From the NCBI GenBank assembly GCA_035578155.1, contig JAPWDM010000006.1:16136305-16200304 (forward strand): a stretch of DNA of 64,000 bases, read 5' to 3'. This DNA comes from Brachynemurus nebulosus. Taxonomy: Eukaryota; Arthropoda; Insecta; Neuroptera; Myrmeleontidae. The notes beneath the pieces were generated by a model. It was not told the origin of the DNA. It was given only the letters and a program-made list of their open reading frames with translations, and made no database searches. This document shows positions 23,813 through 36,734 of the stretch, one piece after another. The translations under genes and the position numbers were made by a program. Each line of letters begins with the position of its first letter. Position 1 is the stretch's first letter.

Positions 23813-24047
23813 AATACCAAAAGTAGTAAGGTAATAGCCACAGCAGTTCTGTACCAAAAGTAGTAAGGTTACAGCGGTTCTGTACCAAAAATAGTAAGGT
23901 TATAGCGGTTCTATACCAAAAGTAGTAATGTCATAGCCACAGCAGTTATGTACCAAAAGTAGTAAGATTACAGCGGTTCTGTACCTAAAGTAGCAAGGTT
24001 ACAGCGGTTCTGTACCTAAAGTAGTAAGGTTGCAGCGATTCCATAGC
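23813..24047 (+). repeat. About 31-bp minisatellite, seven to eight degenerate units
   Basis: The unit reads roughly TACCAAAAGTAGTAAGGTTA followed by CAGCGGTTCTG. Two units contain an extra GCCACA insert. The same unit appears inverted at 49511..49635. Confidence 0.85.
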
Positions 24048-24122
24048 AAAAAATTTATGAAAAACAAATAAAAATCACATACAAATATACGTTTTTTCAT
24101 TACAATTCTAACTTGATAATAT

Positions 24123-26008
24123 AAAAACGCCGTGAGCAGCGGGGCCCCATCACGGTAGTCGAATTTTCCCCTTCATCTTCGGTATTGAATGTTTACAAGC
24201 GAAATGTGATTGAAAGTCTACAACCGAATTGTCATTTTGTTGGTTTCAAAACTGGTCATGAGTGTTCGGCTGATCGAGGCTTTAAAAAAAGGTTTTAAGT
24301 ATTTAAGGGCTGTATCTCAGTAAATTTCAATTTTGTGCCGAAAACAGGTAGCAGAACAAAAACCAACACAATTCGTACGAGGGCATTCCTGCCCATGTTT
24401 ATCCGCTAATTGCCTGTATGTTTTAGTTTTAAATATTAAAAAAGGACCTTAAATAGTAAACTGGAAGGCCTTTATAAAGATATTTTTTCTTTCAAAAAAA
24501 AAAAATAAAAAATAAAAAATAAAAAAAATAAAAAATAAAAAATTATTTCTTCGGTATTGAGTGTCTACAAGCGAAATATAATTGAAAGTCCACAAGCGAT
24601 TTGTAATTTTGGTGGTTTTAAAACTGATAATGAGTGTCCGGTTGATCGGGGCTTTATAAAAAGATTTTAAGTTTTTAAGGGCTGAATCTCAGTAAATTTC
24701 AATTTTGTGCCGATAGAAGTTAACAGGGAAAAAGCCAACACAATTCGTACGAGGGCATTTCTATCCATGCTTATCCGCCAATTGCCTTTGTGTTTACTTT
24801 TAAATATTAAAAAAGGAACTTAAATAGTAAACTGGAAGGCTTTTATGAAGATATTTTTTCTTTCCAAAGAAATCCAAAATTTCTATTTTATAAATAATAA
24901 AAATCCAAAATTCCTAAATAATAATTAAATAAATAAATAAACAGTGACTTTAATAACATTTGCAAATTACTTAATATGTATGTATTTCATTTGTTAAAAG
25001 ATTGTATTCACTTTTTTTTAAATTTTTTAAAATTACTATTCGCCTACTTGTATTTAGAATAAACATAATGCTTTTAAAACACATTTAACAATAGCATTCA
25101 ATTCCGATGTAAAAATGGGAGAAGTGGGGGGAAAAGTGATGCGGACTCCCTACAAGGTACTAGCTGGATACTAACTGAATACACGTACAAAATTTCAGCC
25201 CTCTAGGTTTCCTTATGGAGTCTCTAGACGTGTTAGAAAACAAGCAAAAAAATTAAGGAAATATTGGCGTAAAAATCGTGGGGGTAAGGGTTAAAAGTTG
25301 AAACCTCCAAAAAACAGTGTCTGGCTATTAGCTTAACCTGTACACCAAATTTCAGCCCTCTAGGTTTATTTGGGGAGATTTTGACCCGAACGAAACTGTT
25401 AAAAAACAAGAAAAATCATGTTCTTTTGGGTATAAAAATGGTGGGGGTAGGGGTTAAAAGTCGAGACCCCCAAAAGGCACCCCCTTGATACTAACTCAAT
25501 CCGAATACAAAATTTCAGCCCTCTAGGTTTATTCGGGTGACCTGTGCGAGTGGTACAAACTTCGAAAACGTCGAAAATGCATGAAATTGTAGCTTAAAAA
25601 TGAGGGGGGTGGGGGTAAAATATTAAAACCTCCAAAAAGCACAACCTAGGTACGAACTTTATCAACACACCAAATTTCAACCCTCTACGTTAATTCTGGG
25701 GGGCTGGGGGCCTGTTAGATCCAGCGAAAATCGTTTTTCCCCCCTCTACTCCCACCATATCATCCTAGGAAGCTGAATTTTGGATATGTTGTAGATAATT
25801 GACCGAAACATTATTTAAAACCGGTTTGGAAAAGTTTTATTGATTTTCCGCCCCCCACCACCCCCTTAAAGGTCGGGTCAGAAAAAAAATTTGCCCAAAA
25901 TTTGACCCCACTTTGATAGTATGAGGTGCCTCGAAAATGAGCCCCATTTACCAAATTTCATCTCTTAACTTCCATAGGGGGGCCCTACACAAATTAAAAG
26001 GTGGCGGG

Positions 26009-26075
<67 letters not shown>

Positions 26076-26204
26076 CATTTTTTTTTTCTACATATTCGTG
26101 TTCTACGGGTCCGAAAACGGATAGCGCCCCTACTCTCGCCTCTCGCAGCTCTTATCGTATAGACTGTATAAGTCTAATTTTTCGGAGAAAATTCGACTAA
26201 AAAA
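24123..26204 (+). repeat. 2.08-kb repeat unit, copy 1
   Basis: Nearly identical to 27615..29692 in the same orientation. Its parts in order are: a GC-rich start (GCCGTGAGCAGCGGGGCCCC); two tandem modules about 390 bp apart beginning CTTCGGTATTGA; an AAATAAAA-rich spacer; about five degenerate units of roughly 160 bp, each carrying a CAAATTTCAGCCCTCTAGGT-like word; then a (TA)n tract and a closing block ending GAAAATTCGACTA. TAGTCGAATTTTC near the start and GAAAATTCGACTA at the end are inverted, hinting at TIRs, but homology extends past the left one by about 33 bp. Confidence 0.9.
26012..26071. repeat. (TA)n microsatellite
   Basis: About 30 uninterrupted TA units within the 2.08-kb repeat. 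Any ORF made of alternating I and Y here is spurious. Confidence 0.98.
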
Positions 26205-27339
26205 CGGGAGTAACAATACATTTCATTCGAAGAGTTTATTTCCAACCGAAATTTTGTATATAAGAATTTTGTATACATTAAAAACATCTTATATCGATAA
26301 CTTTGTTGAACAATCGCAGTCCCATAAGAATCTACCATTTGTTCAGAATTGCTAAATCGTCTCCATATAAGTCATCCTATACCACTCACTGTACGAATTT
26401 GTCCAATGTAAAAGTAGAAAAATGCAAGATACCATTTAGTTGTGTAAAATTACACTTTTATCAATGTAAAAATTATTGTACACTTAAGTAATTTTACACA
26501 TATTTATAACAAATTTTTTTACCGTGTACATACGCCAGAATTTCCGAGAATTCAATGAAGTAGTGCACATTAATTTGGCCACCACTGTACATTTCAATTA
26601 CCATTTTCACTTTGCTACAATGTAAAATAATTATTAACTAATCAACTGGCACATGTTTACAAATCTTACATACTACATTTTATAGTTTCTACGGTTTCTA
26701 CTAGTTATAGTGACTAACATAATTTCTAATAGAAAATTACCGTATACGACTTTTACAAAGTGAATAACATATGTATGCACATATATGCTCAAGTATTCGG
26801 GCTATATAAGCGTATAATATTCTACATATTATGTTGAATAATTTCAATTAAGCGATTTTAACGAACAAGTTTCGTTAAAATCTTCATTTTCTTTAATTAT
26901 CAAATTAATAATTAATTAATGATTCCAGTCACTTTAGGAAATTTTAGAAACCCCTGGAATTAAATAAAACTTTATAATTTTCGATAACGTCAAAAAAAAA
27001 AATTAAAATAATCCATAGTTTTTGTAGTATGTAAATAAAAATACAAAAAGTATAGTACATAGCTTCCTCGTTCTCTATACGTGAGGTTTTTTATAAAAAA
27101 AAATGTAAGTAAATAATCTTTACGAATTTAAGTAATAAACAATTTGATATCACGGGTTGCCTTTGTCCTGCGAGCTGAACTTTGACAACAATTGCTACAG
27201 TATTTGAAAAATTATTATTGAACAAAAAATACGTTGAAAACTCGAACAAAAGACAATATTTTCAGACAAAAGTTTGTCATACGTAGTAATGTTTCACATG
27301 CACTCGATAATATTTGAAATTGAAAAATTGTAACTGTTT
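26205..27339. other. Spacer between the two 2.08-kb repeats, no gene seen
   Basis: AT-rich sequence. Short ORFs such as 26303..26491 lack recognisable features. Confidence 0.5.
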
Positions 27340-27566
27340 CTCGCATTTTCGACGTGAAATTTCACGCTCTTTCAGAATCCGTAATAAAAAATAGGTCTTT
27401 CCATTTGAAAAATACGACTTGAAAATGAAGGTCAAGGTCAAATTTAAGGTCTCCATTTAATATCCCCCTTCGTACCTAGCAACTTTTGTAAAGGTCATTT
27501 TTTGATAGGTGGCACCTCTGGTGAGATATTTAGATGCATAGATTAAAATGGCCCACCCTGTATATG
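27340..27566. mobile_element. Solo half of a TA-target TIR element
   Basis: Matches only the right arm of the element at 35563..36300: TTTCGACGTGAAATTTCACG, GGTCTTTCCATTTGAAA, AATGAAGGTCAAGGTCAAAT and the terminus ATTAAAATGGCCCACCCTGT. No left arm is present. Confidence 0.8.
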
Positions 27567-27614
27567 TAGATATTAGATATATTAACATAAAATATGAGAA
27601 ATACCTGCAACGGT

Positions 27615-29506
27615 AAAAAACGCCGTGAGCAGCGGGGCCCCATCACGGTAGTCGAATTTCCCCCTTCATCTTCGGTATTGAATGTTTACAAGCGAAATGT
27701 GATTGAAAGTCTACAACCGAATTGTCATTTTGTTGGTTTCAAAACTGGTGATGAGTGTTCGGCTGATCGAGGCTTTAAAAAAAGGTTTTAAGTATTTAAG
27801 GGTTGTATCTCAGTAAATTTCAATTTTGTGCCGAAAACAGGTAGCAGAAAAAAAACCAACACAATTCGTACGAGGGCATTCCTGCCCATGTTTATCCGCT
27901 AATTGCCTTTATGTTTTAGTTTTAAATATTAAAAAAGGACCTTAAATAGTAAACTGGAAGGCCTTTATAAAGATATTTTTTCATTCAAAAAAAAAAAAAA
28001 AAAAATAAAAAATAAAAAATAAAAAAAATAAAAAAAAAATTATTTCTTCGGTATTGAGTGTCTACAAGCGAAATATAATTGAAACTCCACAAGCGATTTG
28101 TAATTTTGGTGATTTCAAAACTGATAATGAGTGTCCGGTTGATCGGGGCTTTATAAAAAGATTTTAAGTTTTTAAGGGCTGAATCTCAGTAAATTTCAAT
28201 TTTGTGCCGATAGAAGTTAACAGGGAAAAAGCCAAAACAATTCGTACGAGGGCATTTCTATCCATGCTTATCCGCCAATTGCCTTTGTGTTTTACTTTTA
28301 AATATTAAAAAAGGAACTTAAGTAGTAAACTGGAAGGCTTTTATGAAGATATTTTTTCTTTCCAAAAAAATCTAAAATTTCTATTTTATAAATAATAAAA
28401 ATCCAAAATTCCTAAATAATAATTAAATAAATAAATAAACAGTGACTTTAATAACATTTGCAAATTACTTAATATGTATGTATTTCATTTGTTAAAAAAT
28501 TGTATTCACTTTTTTTTAAATTTTTTAAAATTACTATTCGCCTACTTGTATTTAGAATAAACATAATGCTTTTAAAACACATTTAACAATAGCATTCAAT
28601 TCCGATGTAAAAATGGGAGAAGTGGGGGGAAAAGTGATGTGGACTCCCTACAAGGTACTAGCTGGATACTAACTGAATACACGTACAAAATTTCAGCCCT
28701 CTAGGTTTCCTTATGGAGTCTCTAGACGTGTTAGAAGACAAGCAAAAAAATTAAGGAAATATTGGCGTAAAAATCGTGGGGGTAAGGGTTAAAAGTTGAA
28801 ACCTCCAAAAAACAGTGTCTGGCTATTAGCTTAACCTGTACACCAAATTTCAGCCCTCTAGGTTTATTTGGGGAGATTTTGACCCGAACGAAACTGTTGA
28901 AAAACAAGAAAAATCATGTTCTTTTGGGTATAAAAATGGTGGGGGTAGGGGTTAAAAGTCGAGACCCCCAAAAGGCACCCCCTTGATACTAACTCAATCC
29001 GAATACAAAATTTCAGCCCTCTAGGTTTATTCGGGTGACCTGTGCGAGTGGTACAAACTTCGAAAACGTCGAAAATGCATGAAATTGTAGCTTAAAAATG
29101 AGGGGGGTGGGGGTAAAATATTAAAACCTCCAAAAAGCACAACCTAGGTATGAACTTTATCAACACACCAAATTTCAACCCTCTACGTTAATTCTGGGGG
29201 GCTGGGGGCCTGTTAGATCCAGCGAAAATCGTTTTTCCCCCCTCTACTCCCACCATATCATCCTAGGAAGCTGAATTTTGGATATGTTGTAGATAATTGA
29301 CCGAAACATTATTTAAAACCGATTTGGAAAAGTTTTATTGCTTTTCCGCCCCCCACCACCCCCTTAAAGGTCGGGTCCGAAAAAAAATTTGCCCAAAATT
29401 TGACCCCACTTTGATAGTATTGTTGTGCATCGGAATAAGCCCCACTTACCAAATTTCATCTCTTAACTTCCATAGGGGGGCCCTACACATATTAAAAGGT
29501 TGCGGG

Positions 29507-29561
<55 letters not shown>

Positions 29562-29692
29562 CATCTTTTTTTTTTACATAATCGTGTTCTACGGGTCCGA
29601 AAACGGATAGCGCCCCTGGTCTCGCCTCTCGCAGCTCTTATCGTATAGACTGTATAAGTCTAATTTTTCGGAGAAAATTCGACTAAAAAAAC
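27615..29692 (+). repeat. 2.08-kb repeat unit, copy 2
   Basis: Same internal order as 24123..26204. Visible differences are isolated substitutions, A-run length and a shorter (TA)n tract (29509..29557). It lies about 1.4 kb behind copy 1 in direct orientation. Confidence 0.9.
29509..29557. repeat. (TA)n microsatellite
   Basis: About 24 TA units at the position equivalent to the tract in copy 1. Confidence 0.98.
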
Positions 29693-30373
29693 AACCATGT
29701 ATTATTTCTAGCAGTTTAAAAAAATAATCCACGTAATACCGATTTAATTAAAAATTGAAATCGTAACCGGTATTTTTTTACTGTAAAATAAATTGAAATG
29801 GATCGTCTTACATTATACAATTATTGTAATTTTAAATATTTTTCTTCTAGTAAAGACAAGAACTTGATATCTCAATTTTACGTTGCATCTGCAGTATCAC
29901 ATGTTTATAATCTGTATAGATTAAAACTGTATAACGTCATCAAAAATTCAAGACATTTCATGGAACGTAACCATCTAACATGTCTTTAACAAAATGAAAG
30001 GTTTCTGAGTGGTTAAGAGTTTTCTGTAACTTTCGAGGTAGATACAGAATATTTAAATACATTTTTTATGGTATATCATAAAAATAGATTAAATATATTC
30101 GATAATGTTACTTGCACATATGTTTCTAATGTTACCATGAGGGTCAGTTACGTGATAATTTAGTTGCAAACGTCATTACATAACACCAAAAAAAAAATAT
30201 ACGATAGTCGGAAATAAAAATTTTATTCATTTTTCAGCATTTCTCCTCGAGCATGATTCAGATTTGTTTTTTTAGGGGATGTTTTCTAATACCAAATACG
30301 TCCATGTAAAATTTCATCAACTGAAAACCGCTTTTCTCATTAAACCACATTCTCATATCATATTGCCATCATA
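29693..30373. other. Intergenic DNA, nothing recognised
   Basis: A 63-aa ORF at 29798..29989 has no recognisable domain. Confidence 0.45.
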
Positions 30374-30592
30374 ATTGAAGATATGAGTGGATGAAGGTGT
30401 TATGTAAGAAGCGTTTGAAAGTTTTTATTCACATATACCTACTTCCCATACAATAGCTCACGTTTATTTTTGAATTTCTACAAAACTATTGAACGTAATG
30501 AAACCAAATTTTAGTATATTTCAAAATTTTGCAAAAAATGACTTTTTGAAAAAATGTTACATAACACCGTTATCCACTCATGTCTTCAACTG
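30374..30592. mobile_element. About 219-bp fold-back MITE
   Basis: ATTGAAGATATGAGTGGATG at the left pairs with CATGTCTTCAACTG preceded by TTATCCACT at the right. Both arms continue to a GGTGTTATGTAA / TTACATAACACC core, giving arms of roughly 35 bp. Confidence 0.65.
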
Positions 30593-32587
30593 TAATCGTT
30601 CTAAATGATGTTGTTTCATTCTTATCTGTACACGAATAGCGAAGAATAAAATAACTTTTTATTTTTGGATTTAAATATACCTACATAAAGGACCGGTCCG
30701 ATCGGTCCGGGCGATCGTAAGGTGCCCGCAAAATGGCACGTGGCACAATGCGGTCAAATTCGACATTCACATCGATGCGGGCACCTCATAAAAACTATTT
30801 TTATAAAAATACAATGGAACCAACAACTGGACAAAGTACGTGTCAAACAAAAAAGGCTTTGAAATTGTAGGCATACAGGGCCATAAAATTACGTTTATTT
30901 TAAATAAACACACTTTTTGTCTATAAATATAAAGGTTTAGATGACTATAGTATTGAAATAATGGAAACATTAGGAGTAAAAGTCATCAGGAAAAATAAAA
31001 TGAAAGATTAATTTAATGTAATTTAATGATACTTTTTGTCTATTTACAATTAAATGCAAAATCTAAAATTCCCAAAAAATTTTATTACGTCTTTTCTGAA
31101 TAGCGAATTACATATTAAAGGAAGAAAAAAATAAGATTGATTTTATTGCATATTGACTACAAATACCTTCCATTTTTTTTTTATTTTTATATATATTTCA
31201 CCATGAAAACGTAAATTTTTATTTTCCGACAATGATTCATGTATTTTTCAGTACTTACCTAATTGGTAATTTAGCCGTGTGTATATTTGGTTACTCTGGT
31301 CTAAAAGTGCTAATAAATGTTCGGCAAGAAGCAGGAATCTCTTTCATTTACTGTTCAAATGCTTTGTAATAAATTTTTTGATTTAGAAATAAACCGCGTT
31401 TTTGGTTAAAAAATAATTGCTAAGAAGACAAAAGCATATGGTATTATATTGAATAATATTAAATATATTTTAACTTTCATTTAATAAACTTAATTTTAAA
31501 TATTATTTAATAATTTTGACCCATAGAATAGATTTAAAATTGTGTATTATTTTAATTGCACTAGTCAAAACATTTATGTTTGAATTTGTTACCTAACAGT
31601 TTGTTAAAAAGTAGAAAAAAATTGGTATATATGCATCTATTTGTTGAAATAGGTATTAATTAAGTATTTTATTACCTACCCACTTCACAGTTCGTAAAAT
31701 GCCCGCAGATAGATTGTCCGTCAATTTGCCCGCAAAAACCAGTTCGTATTGGTCTGAATACGTACATTTAAATACATGTATTGAATTGTTCGTGCTAGAG
31801 ACCGCACGGGCAATGGGACGGACGCCCGTCACGGTCTGTCCACACACTAAGTTGTTATTATCCAGTCACGTGTTAAACGAATTACGTCGGTGCATCGTAT
31901 AAAGCTTGTATGTATTATATACGTACATTTATGTAATTGAATTTTGTAACGGTAAATAAACACTTTTTTCCTCAACTGACCGCTCGATTGATTCGTTCGT
32001 TACCTTGACCATCGTATTAAATTTTGTCTGATCGAAAAATAAATATTTCTATCCGAAACATTATTTTTATAAAATCTATAATAAATTACATACATACTGT
32101 GAATTATTTGTTAGGTATCGTCAAATAAGGTATCTGTTTTCGATGCACAGTGGTTCAATTTCCAAAAAAAGCGTACAAACATGAGAAAAGTAAAGTTTGT
32201 AAAGGGAGGGGAATAAAACACAGATAACTGAGCACCGGTCTTGTACGCATCTTCTAGTTGTTCATTAATAATATTTTTTTTTTGCAAGTGTGTTTTTGAA
32301 ATCAAATGTGATGGAAGTTGAAAATGAAAGTGAGTAATCATTATGGATATGTGGTAAAGGGTAATTTAATATTTCTATAGGGTGTACTTATTACAGAGAA
32401 ATATTGCATTATTAATATGTTTATTTATAAGAAATAGTTATGAGTTTGATCGAGTTGAATGGTTTGCTTTTTTGCAACAAAGTATGAAGTATGTAGATAA
32501 TTTTAAAAAACAAAACTCTTGCCCCAATGTGCCCCTTCGTTTATTACACCAATTTCAGTTTTTACTAGTCTCACTTTATATTCGGAA
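30593..32587. other. Intergenic DNA with a GC-rich stem-loop
   Basis: At 30719..30787 AGGTGCCCGCA and TGCGGGCACCT form a perfect 11-bp stem around a 45-nt loop. A second GC-rich patch with TGCCCGCA words lies at 31698..31850, overlapping short ORFs on both strands. No element ends were established between them. Confidence 0.4.
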
Positions 32588-33084
32588 TCAATGACCTTGA
32601 AAACCTTTATATATCATTTTGTGTTTCAATAAAACTAATTTTTTATTTTTGTCCCCCATTTTGAACCCGTCGTATTGAATTTTTAGAATAATAATATCAA
32701 ATTCATGACAAACGACCTTGAAAACCTTTACATACCGTTTTTTGTTTCAATAAAACTAATTTTTTATTTCTGCCCGCCATTTTGAATTTTCAAAAAAATA
32801 ATATCAAATTCAAAATCCTTCTACTATTAACCCGTATTTTCGTATGGCGAGCGGAGCGAAGCATTACATGGAATTAACCTTTTATAGAATTTTGAACTGT
32901 TTAGCGAGCGAAGCGAAACACTTTCTTCTCGCGCCTATTCTCAATCCCGTATGATTTAAAATTGGCTAAACTATTTCCAGCTTTATTAGTAAATATTGAT
33001 TTGATTGTATCAAAATCGTAAGAAAAAATTAATTCAATCAGTTATAACTACTGAGCCACAGCAACGCTTGGCTGGGTCAGCTAG
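32588..33084 (+). mobile_element. Helitron-like 3' portion with internal tandem repeat
   Basis: The end AACGCTTGGCTGGGTCAG-CTAG followed by T fits a Helitron terminus with an upstream CCA/TGG-type hairpin. Inside, a roughly 110-bp module (GACCTTGAAAACCTTTATAT ... AATAAAACTAATTTTTTATT ... CCATTTTGAA) is repeated in tandem at 32593 and 32710. GGCGAGCGGAGCGAAGC and AGCGAGCGAAGCGAAAC follow. The 5' end was not located. Confidence 0.6.
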
Positions 33085-34851
33085 TAAAATATATATACAT
33101 ATGTATATAAATTTTAGTAAATATCACTTTCGACTTCTAAGATTTCTGTCACAATTCCGAGCTCAAGTCTCACCATAGCAGCGGCTGTAATAATTGAATT
33201 TTTCTTCTGGAAATTCGCTAATAGTAAAAGGAACCTCAGTTTTATTTTAAGAGCCCTTTCTATCGGTACCCAAACACAAACCGAAACGTGAAAAATGTGC
33301 ATATATATTTTTTTTTTTTTAGAAAATCTGGTGTTTCTTCCAGAAAAACTATTTTGGGTAAAAGTACCTATAACTTTAAGAGTCAAAATTCAGGGACGTA
33401 ACTATTAACTACCATGGAGCAAGTGGAATAGTTGCTTCAGGATGCACGACGAAAGAGAGCACAACAGTTAAAATATGGGAACAAGAAGGAAAAATAGTTT
33501 TTTATTGGAAAGTGGTCTTTTTATGTTGTAATCCTTAGGCCAATAAAAGAAATCAGAAAATTGTTTTTTTTTCTTTTGCTCACTAGTCTCAATTTTGCAG
33601 AAGAAAAGAGAATTTTTAAGGCAACGGCGCTAGTGTCAAACTCGCTTCAGGCTGCAAAATTTGTAGTTATACGCTTCTGTTTGGGGATAATAGTTTAATA
33701 TAGGTATTCATTACCAAATATACATATTTCAATTAAAAATATTTTGCAATAACACTAATAACTTTTTATTTTGTTGTAATAATTTAAACAAATAGTAAAC
33801 AAATCATTTTAATTAATTGTAAATAGCAATGAATTTTGGTAAACAACAATAAATAATTTTGTTAATATTAAAATATAGCTATGTATACCTATGTGAACAT
33901 TTGTTAGCATTCTAATAAATAAGAATATGTCTTTTTTTCAAATACTTACTACTTTATTTAAATTTCTAGTTATAACCATGTTTCAAAGTCGAACAAGTTA
34001 GCTATCATTCCTTATTAGCTATCTGTCATCAATGTTGTATTTTTTATTTTTTATTTAAAATCAAATACTATAAAGTTAACGTTCAAATCTATCGGTTAGG
34101 GTTTTTTTTTACCGTCTTCGACTGTTTTAAATTTAATTATTTGAATATTCGTTCGATATTAACAATTTCCTGTTTAAAATGTTCTCTTTTCAAATTTCTT
34201 TTCGTTCTAATATCTTTTTTTCTTTAAATATATGTATGTTCTGAATGTTTCTGAAAATTAAAGAAAATTTGTTATGAAATATTGAAATAATACTGAAAGT
34301 TGTAATTACTTTGTCTAACGTCACTGTCAAAATAATTTTTCGATCTTCCGACCATTCTAAGAGTAAACTGATAAATAAATACATTTTCTGAGACTTAACT
34401 CGAAAAAACCCCACCTAGCAGTATTTTAGTATTTTTCGATCCAAAAATTAACTAATTAAATACATATAAACTGTGCAATTATGGTTTTTTATTATTCTTG
34501 CAACAATCAAATTTTATATTTCAACTGTAATTTCGATAAACATAAATCTCTAATTAGTAACTGATTGAACATCAAAATTAAAAATGTAGTGTTACAATAT
34601 TTCATAAATAGTAACCTTATAAATACATACTTAACTGTTTCCATAATATACAGAATGATACAGAGAAAGATGACCAAAAAAAAATTATTTTCTGGTAAAG
34701 TCGGCTATGATTTCGTATTTTACATTAATTTCAAAATTTAAACAACTTTTTCAGATAAAAATTGTATTAATATTCAATATATACGATACTTTAATTTTGA
34801 ACCATTTTTACATTTTTAAATCCACCTGCGTATACAACTGAATTTAGGGCA
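33085..34851. other. Intergenic DNA, nothing recognised
   Basis: AT-rich. ORFs at 33114..33386 and 34190..34414 on the minus strand show no domain or signal and are biased by low-complexity AT sequence. Confidence 0.5.
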
Positions 34852-35148
34852 TTCACACAATAAAATGTCGTAAGACGTAAGGTGCCGCCATCTAGTGACC
34901 CTAAATGAAACTTTGTGTAGTTTTCTAATTTAATCAAATTTGTTGAAAACATAACATACGTTATGATTTATTTATTTTTTGATAACTAAATTAAAAATAA
35001 TCAACACGGTATTGCATTCCAACAATTTTTTATGATATTCAAAAATATCTACATATTATGAGTAATTAAATTAGAAGACAGTAAAAAGTTTCATCCAGGG
35101 TCACTAGATGGCGACACTCCATATGTCTTACGACATTTATTGTGTGAA
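34852..35148. mobile_element. 297-bp MITE with about 60-bp TIRs
   Basis: TTCACACAATAAAATGTCGT at the left is mirrored by ACGACATTTATTGTGTGAA at the right. The arms continue through a CCATCTAGTGACCC / GGGTCACTAGATGG block to ATGAAACTT / AAGTTTCAT. No ORF is present. Confidence 0.85.
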
Positions 35149-35562
35149 ATCCGTTATTCAAATTGTTATACGTGAATTTTTATTTGCAAAAATAAAACTT
35201 TTTGAAAAATTTAACATAAAAAAGTTTTTTATATGTTGCAAACATACTACGGGACACTGTATAGTATTAATTGATTGGTATATTGTCCTGACAATATTCC
35301 ATCACAATGTACCGATTGTATACATATAAATGTCTGTTTCAATGTCAATATTGTTGGCCAATTCAAATAATGCCACACATTAATAATTCGTAAATAGCCG
35401 TAATAATTAGAATATCTTATCGTCGGTTTTCATTTTGTAAACAATCTCAGTAGTAGCTCCGATAGCTATATATGCAAATTTCTGTGTGTATACCCGACAC
35501 TATAACCTAAATGTTTACTTAAATGTTGACGCATACCACAAGTTACATATATATGCCATATA
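35149..35562. other. Intergenic spacer, nothing recognised
   Basis: Short AT-rich spacer between two TIR elements. Confidence 0.5.
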
Positions 35563-36300
35563 TACAGGGTGCGCCATTTTAATCTATGCATCTAAATATC
35601 TCGCTAGAGGTGCCACCTATCAAAAAATGACCTTTACAAAAGTTGTTAGGTACGAACGGCGACATTAAATGGTGACCGTAAATTTGACCTTGATCTTCAT
35701 TCTTAAGGTCATTTTGAGGTCAAGTCGTATTTTTCAAATGGAAAGACCGATTTTTTATTTGGAATTGTGAAAGAGCGTGAAATTTCACGTCGAAAATGTT
35801 ATGAACGAATTTGTTTTATTTTTATTTTTTAGTTAAGAAATTTATTAGTTATGAAAAATTAATTTTTCAAAACGTTTTAGTGTCATTTTTTTCTGGATTT
35901 TGACTTTAGAATGACTTTCAAAGATCATTAAAAGCGAACAGAAGCTCATATTTTACGTCTCCAAAAGATGCCGACACTTTAGAGTTAGGTTTTTCTTTTA
36001 AAATCTAATTTATTGGTGGCCTTTACACCTTTTAAGGCCAATAATAAAAAAAATTCGTTTATAGCATTTTCGACGTGAAATTTCACGCTCTTTTAGAATT
36101 CAAAATAAAAAATAGGTCTTTCCATTTGAAAGGTACGACTTGACCTCAAAATGTCCTTGAGAATGAAGGTCAAGGTCAAATTTAAGGCCACCATTTAATG
36201 CCCCCCTTCGTACCTAACAACTTTTGTAAAGGTCATTCTTTGATAGGTGGCACCTCTGGCAAGATATTTAGATGCATAGATTAAAATGGCCCATCCTGTA
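35563..36300. mobile_element. 738-bp TA-target element with about 240-bp TIRs
   Basis: TACAGGGTGCGCCATTTTAA at the left and TTAAAATGGCCCATCCTGTA at the right begin long imperfect TIRs. The arms share ATCTATGCATCTAAATATCT, GCACCTCT, AAAAGTTGTTAGGTACGAA and CGTGAAATTTCACG. The ACAGGGTG-type end next to TA suggests a mariner/Tc1-like family. A solo right arm occurs at 27340..27566. Confidence 0.87.
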
Positions 36301-36647
36301 TGTATCTAGGACCTGTGCTATGCAATATTATACGAGTACATACAGTCAAATTACAAAAGGTTTCAACGCCTACGCATCAAATTTTGTGAGAAATGACAAA
36401 ATAAAAGTTCTAAAAATATCCCTGAACGACAGTCGTAGACTATATTTTTGTTAACGCAACAAAACCGTTTTTTGTCTATCGTTAACTAGTTGAAAAGTTT
36501 CTTTTAGTTTCTCTAACTAGTTTCTTTTAGCGAATTTTCGAATCGAATATTCAGCTATTACGGCCACTGTCATGACGCGATTTGAGTCCGAGACTATGAC
36601 AGAAATTTGTTTTGAGTCCCTAGAAACCGAAAATAATATTCACTAAA

Positions 36648-36734
<87 letters not shown>

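Noticed and set aside
23813..24047. CRISPR-like array
   Set aside because: The 31-bp units are contiguous with no unique spacers; it is a eukaryotic minisatellite.
24165..24300. Tandem peptide-like frames (VYKRNVIES... ending DRGFKKRF) in both 2.08-kb units
   Set aside because: Comparing the two modules, I count substitutions at codon positions 1, 2 and 3 as about 5, 7 and 5. This is an even spread that argues against protein-level selection, and copy 1 has a stop directly upstream with no start codon.
25937..26200. ORFs with long I/Y alternation, also at 29297, 36650, 49214 and 49227
   Set aside because: They are translations of (TA)n microsatellites.
24123..29692. The two direct 2.08-kb repeats as LTRs of a retrotransposon
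   Set aside because: They lack TG...CA ends, there is no primer-binding site or polypurine tract that I can see, and the 1.4-kb interior has no gag/pol coding sequence.
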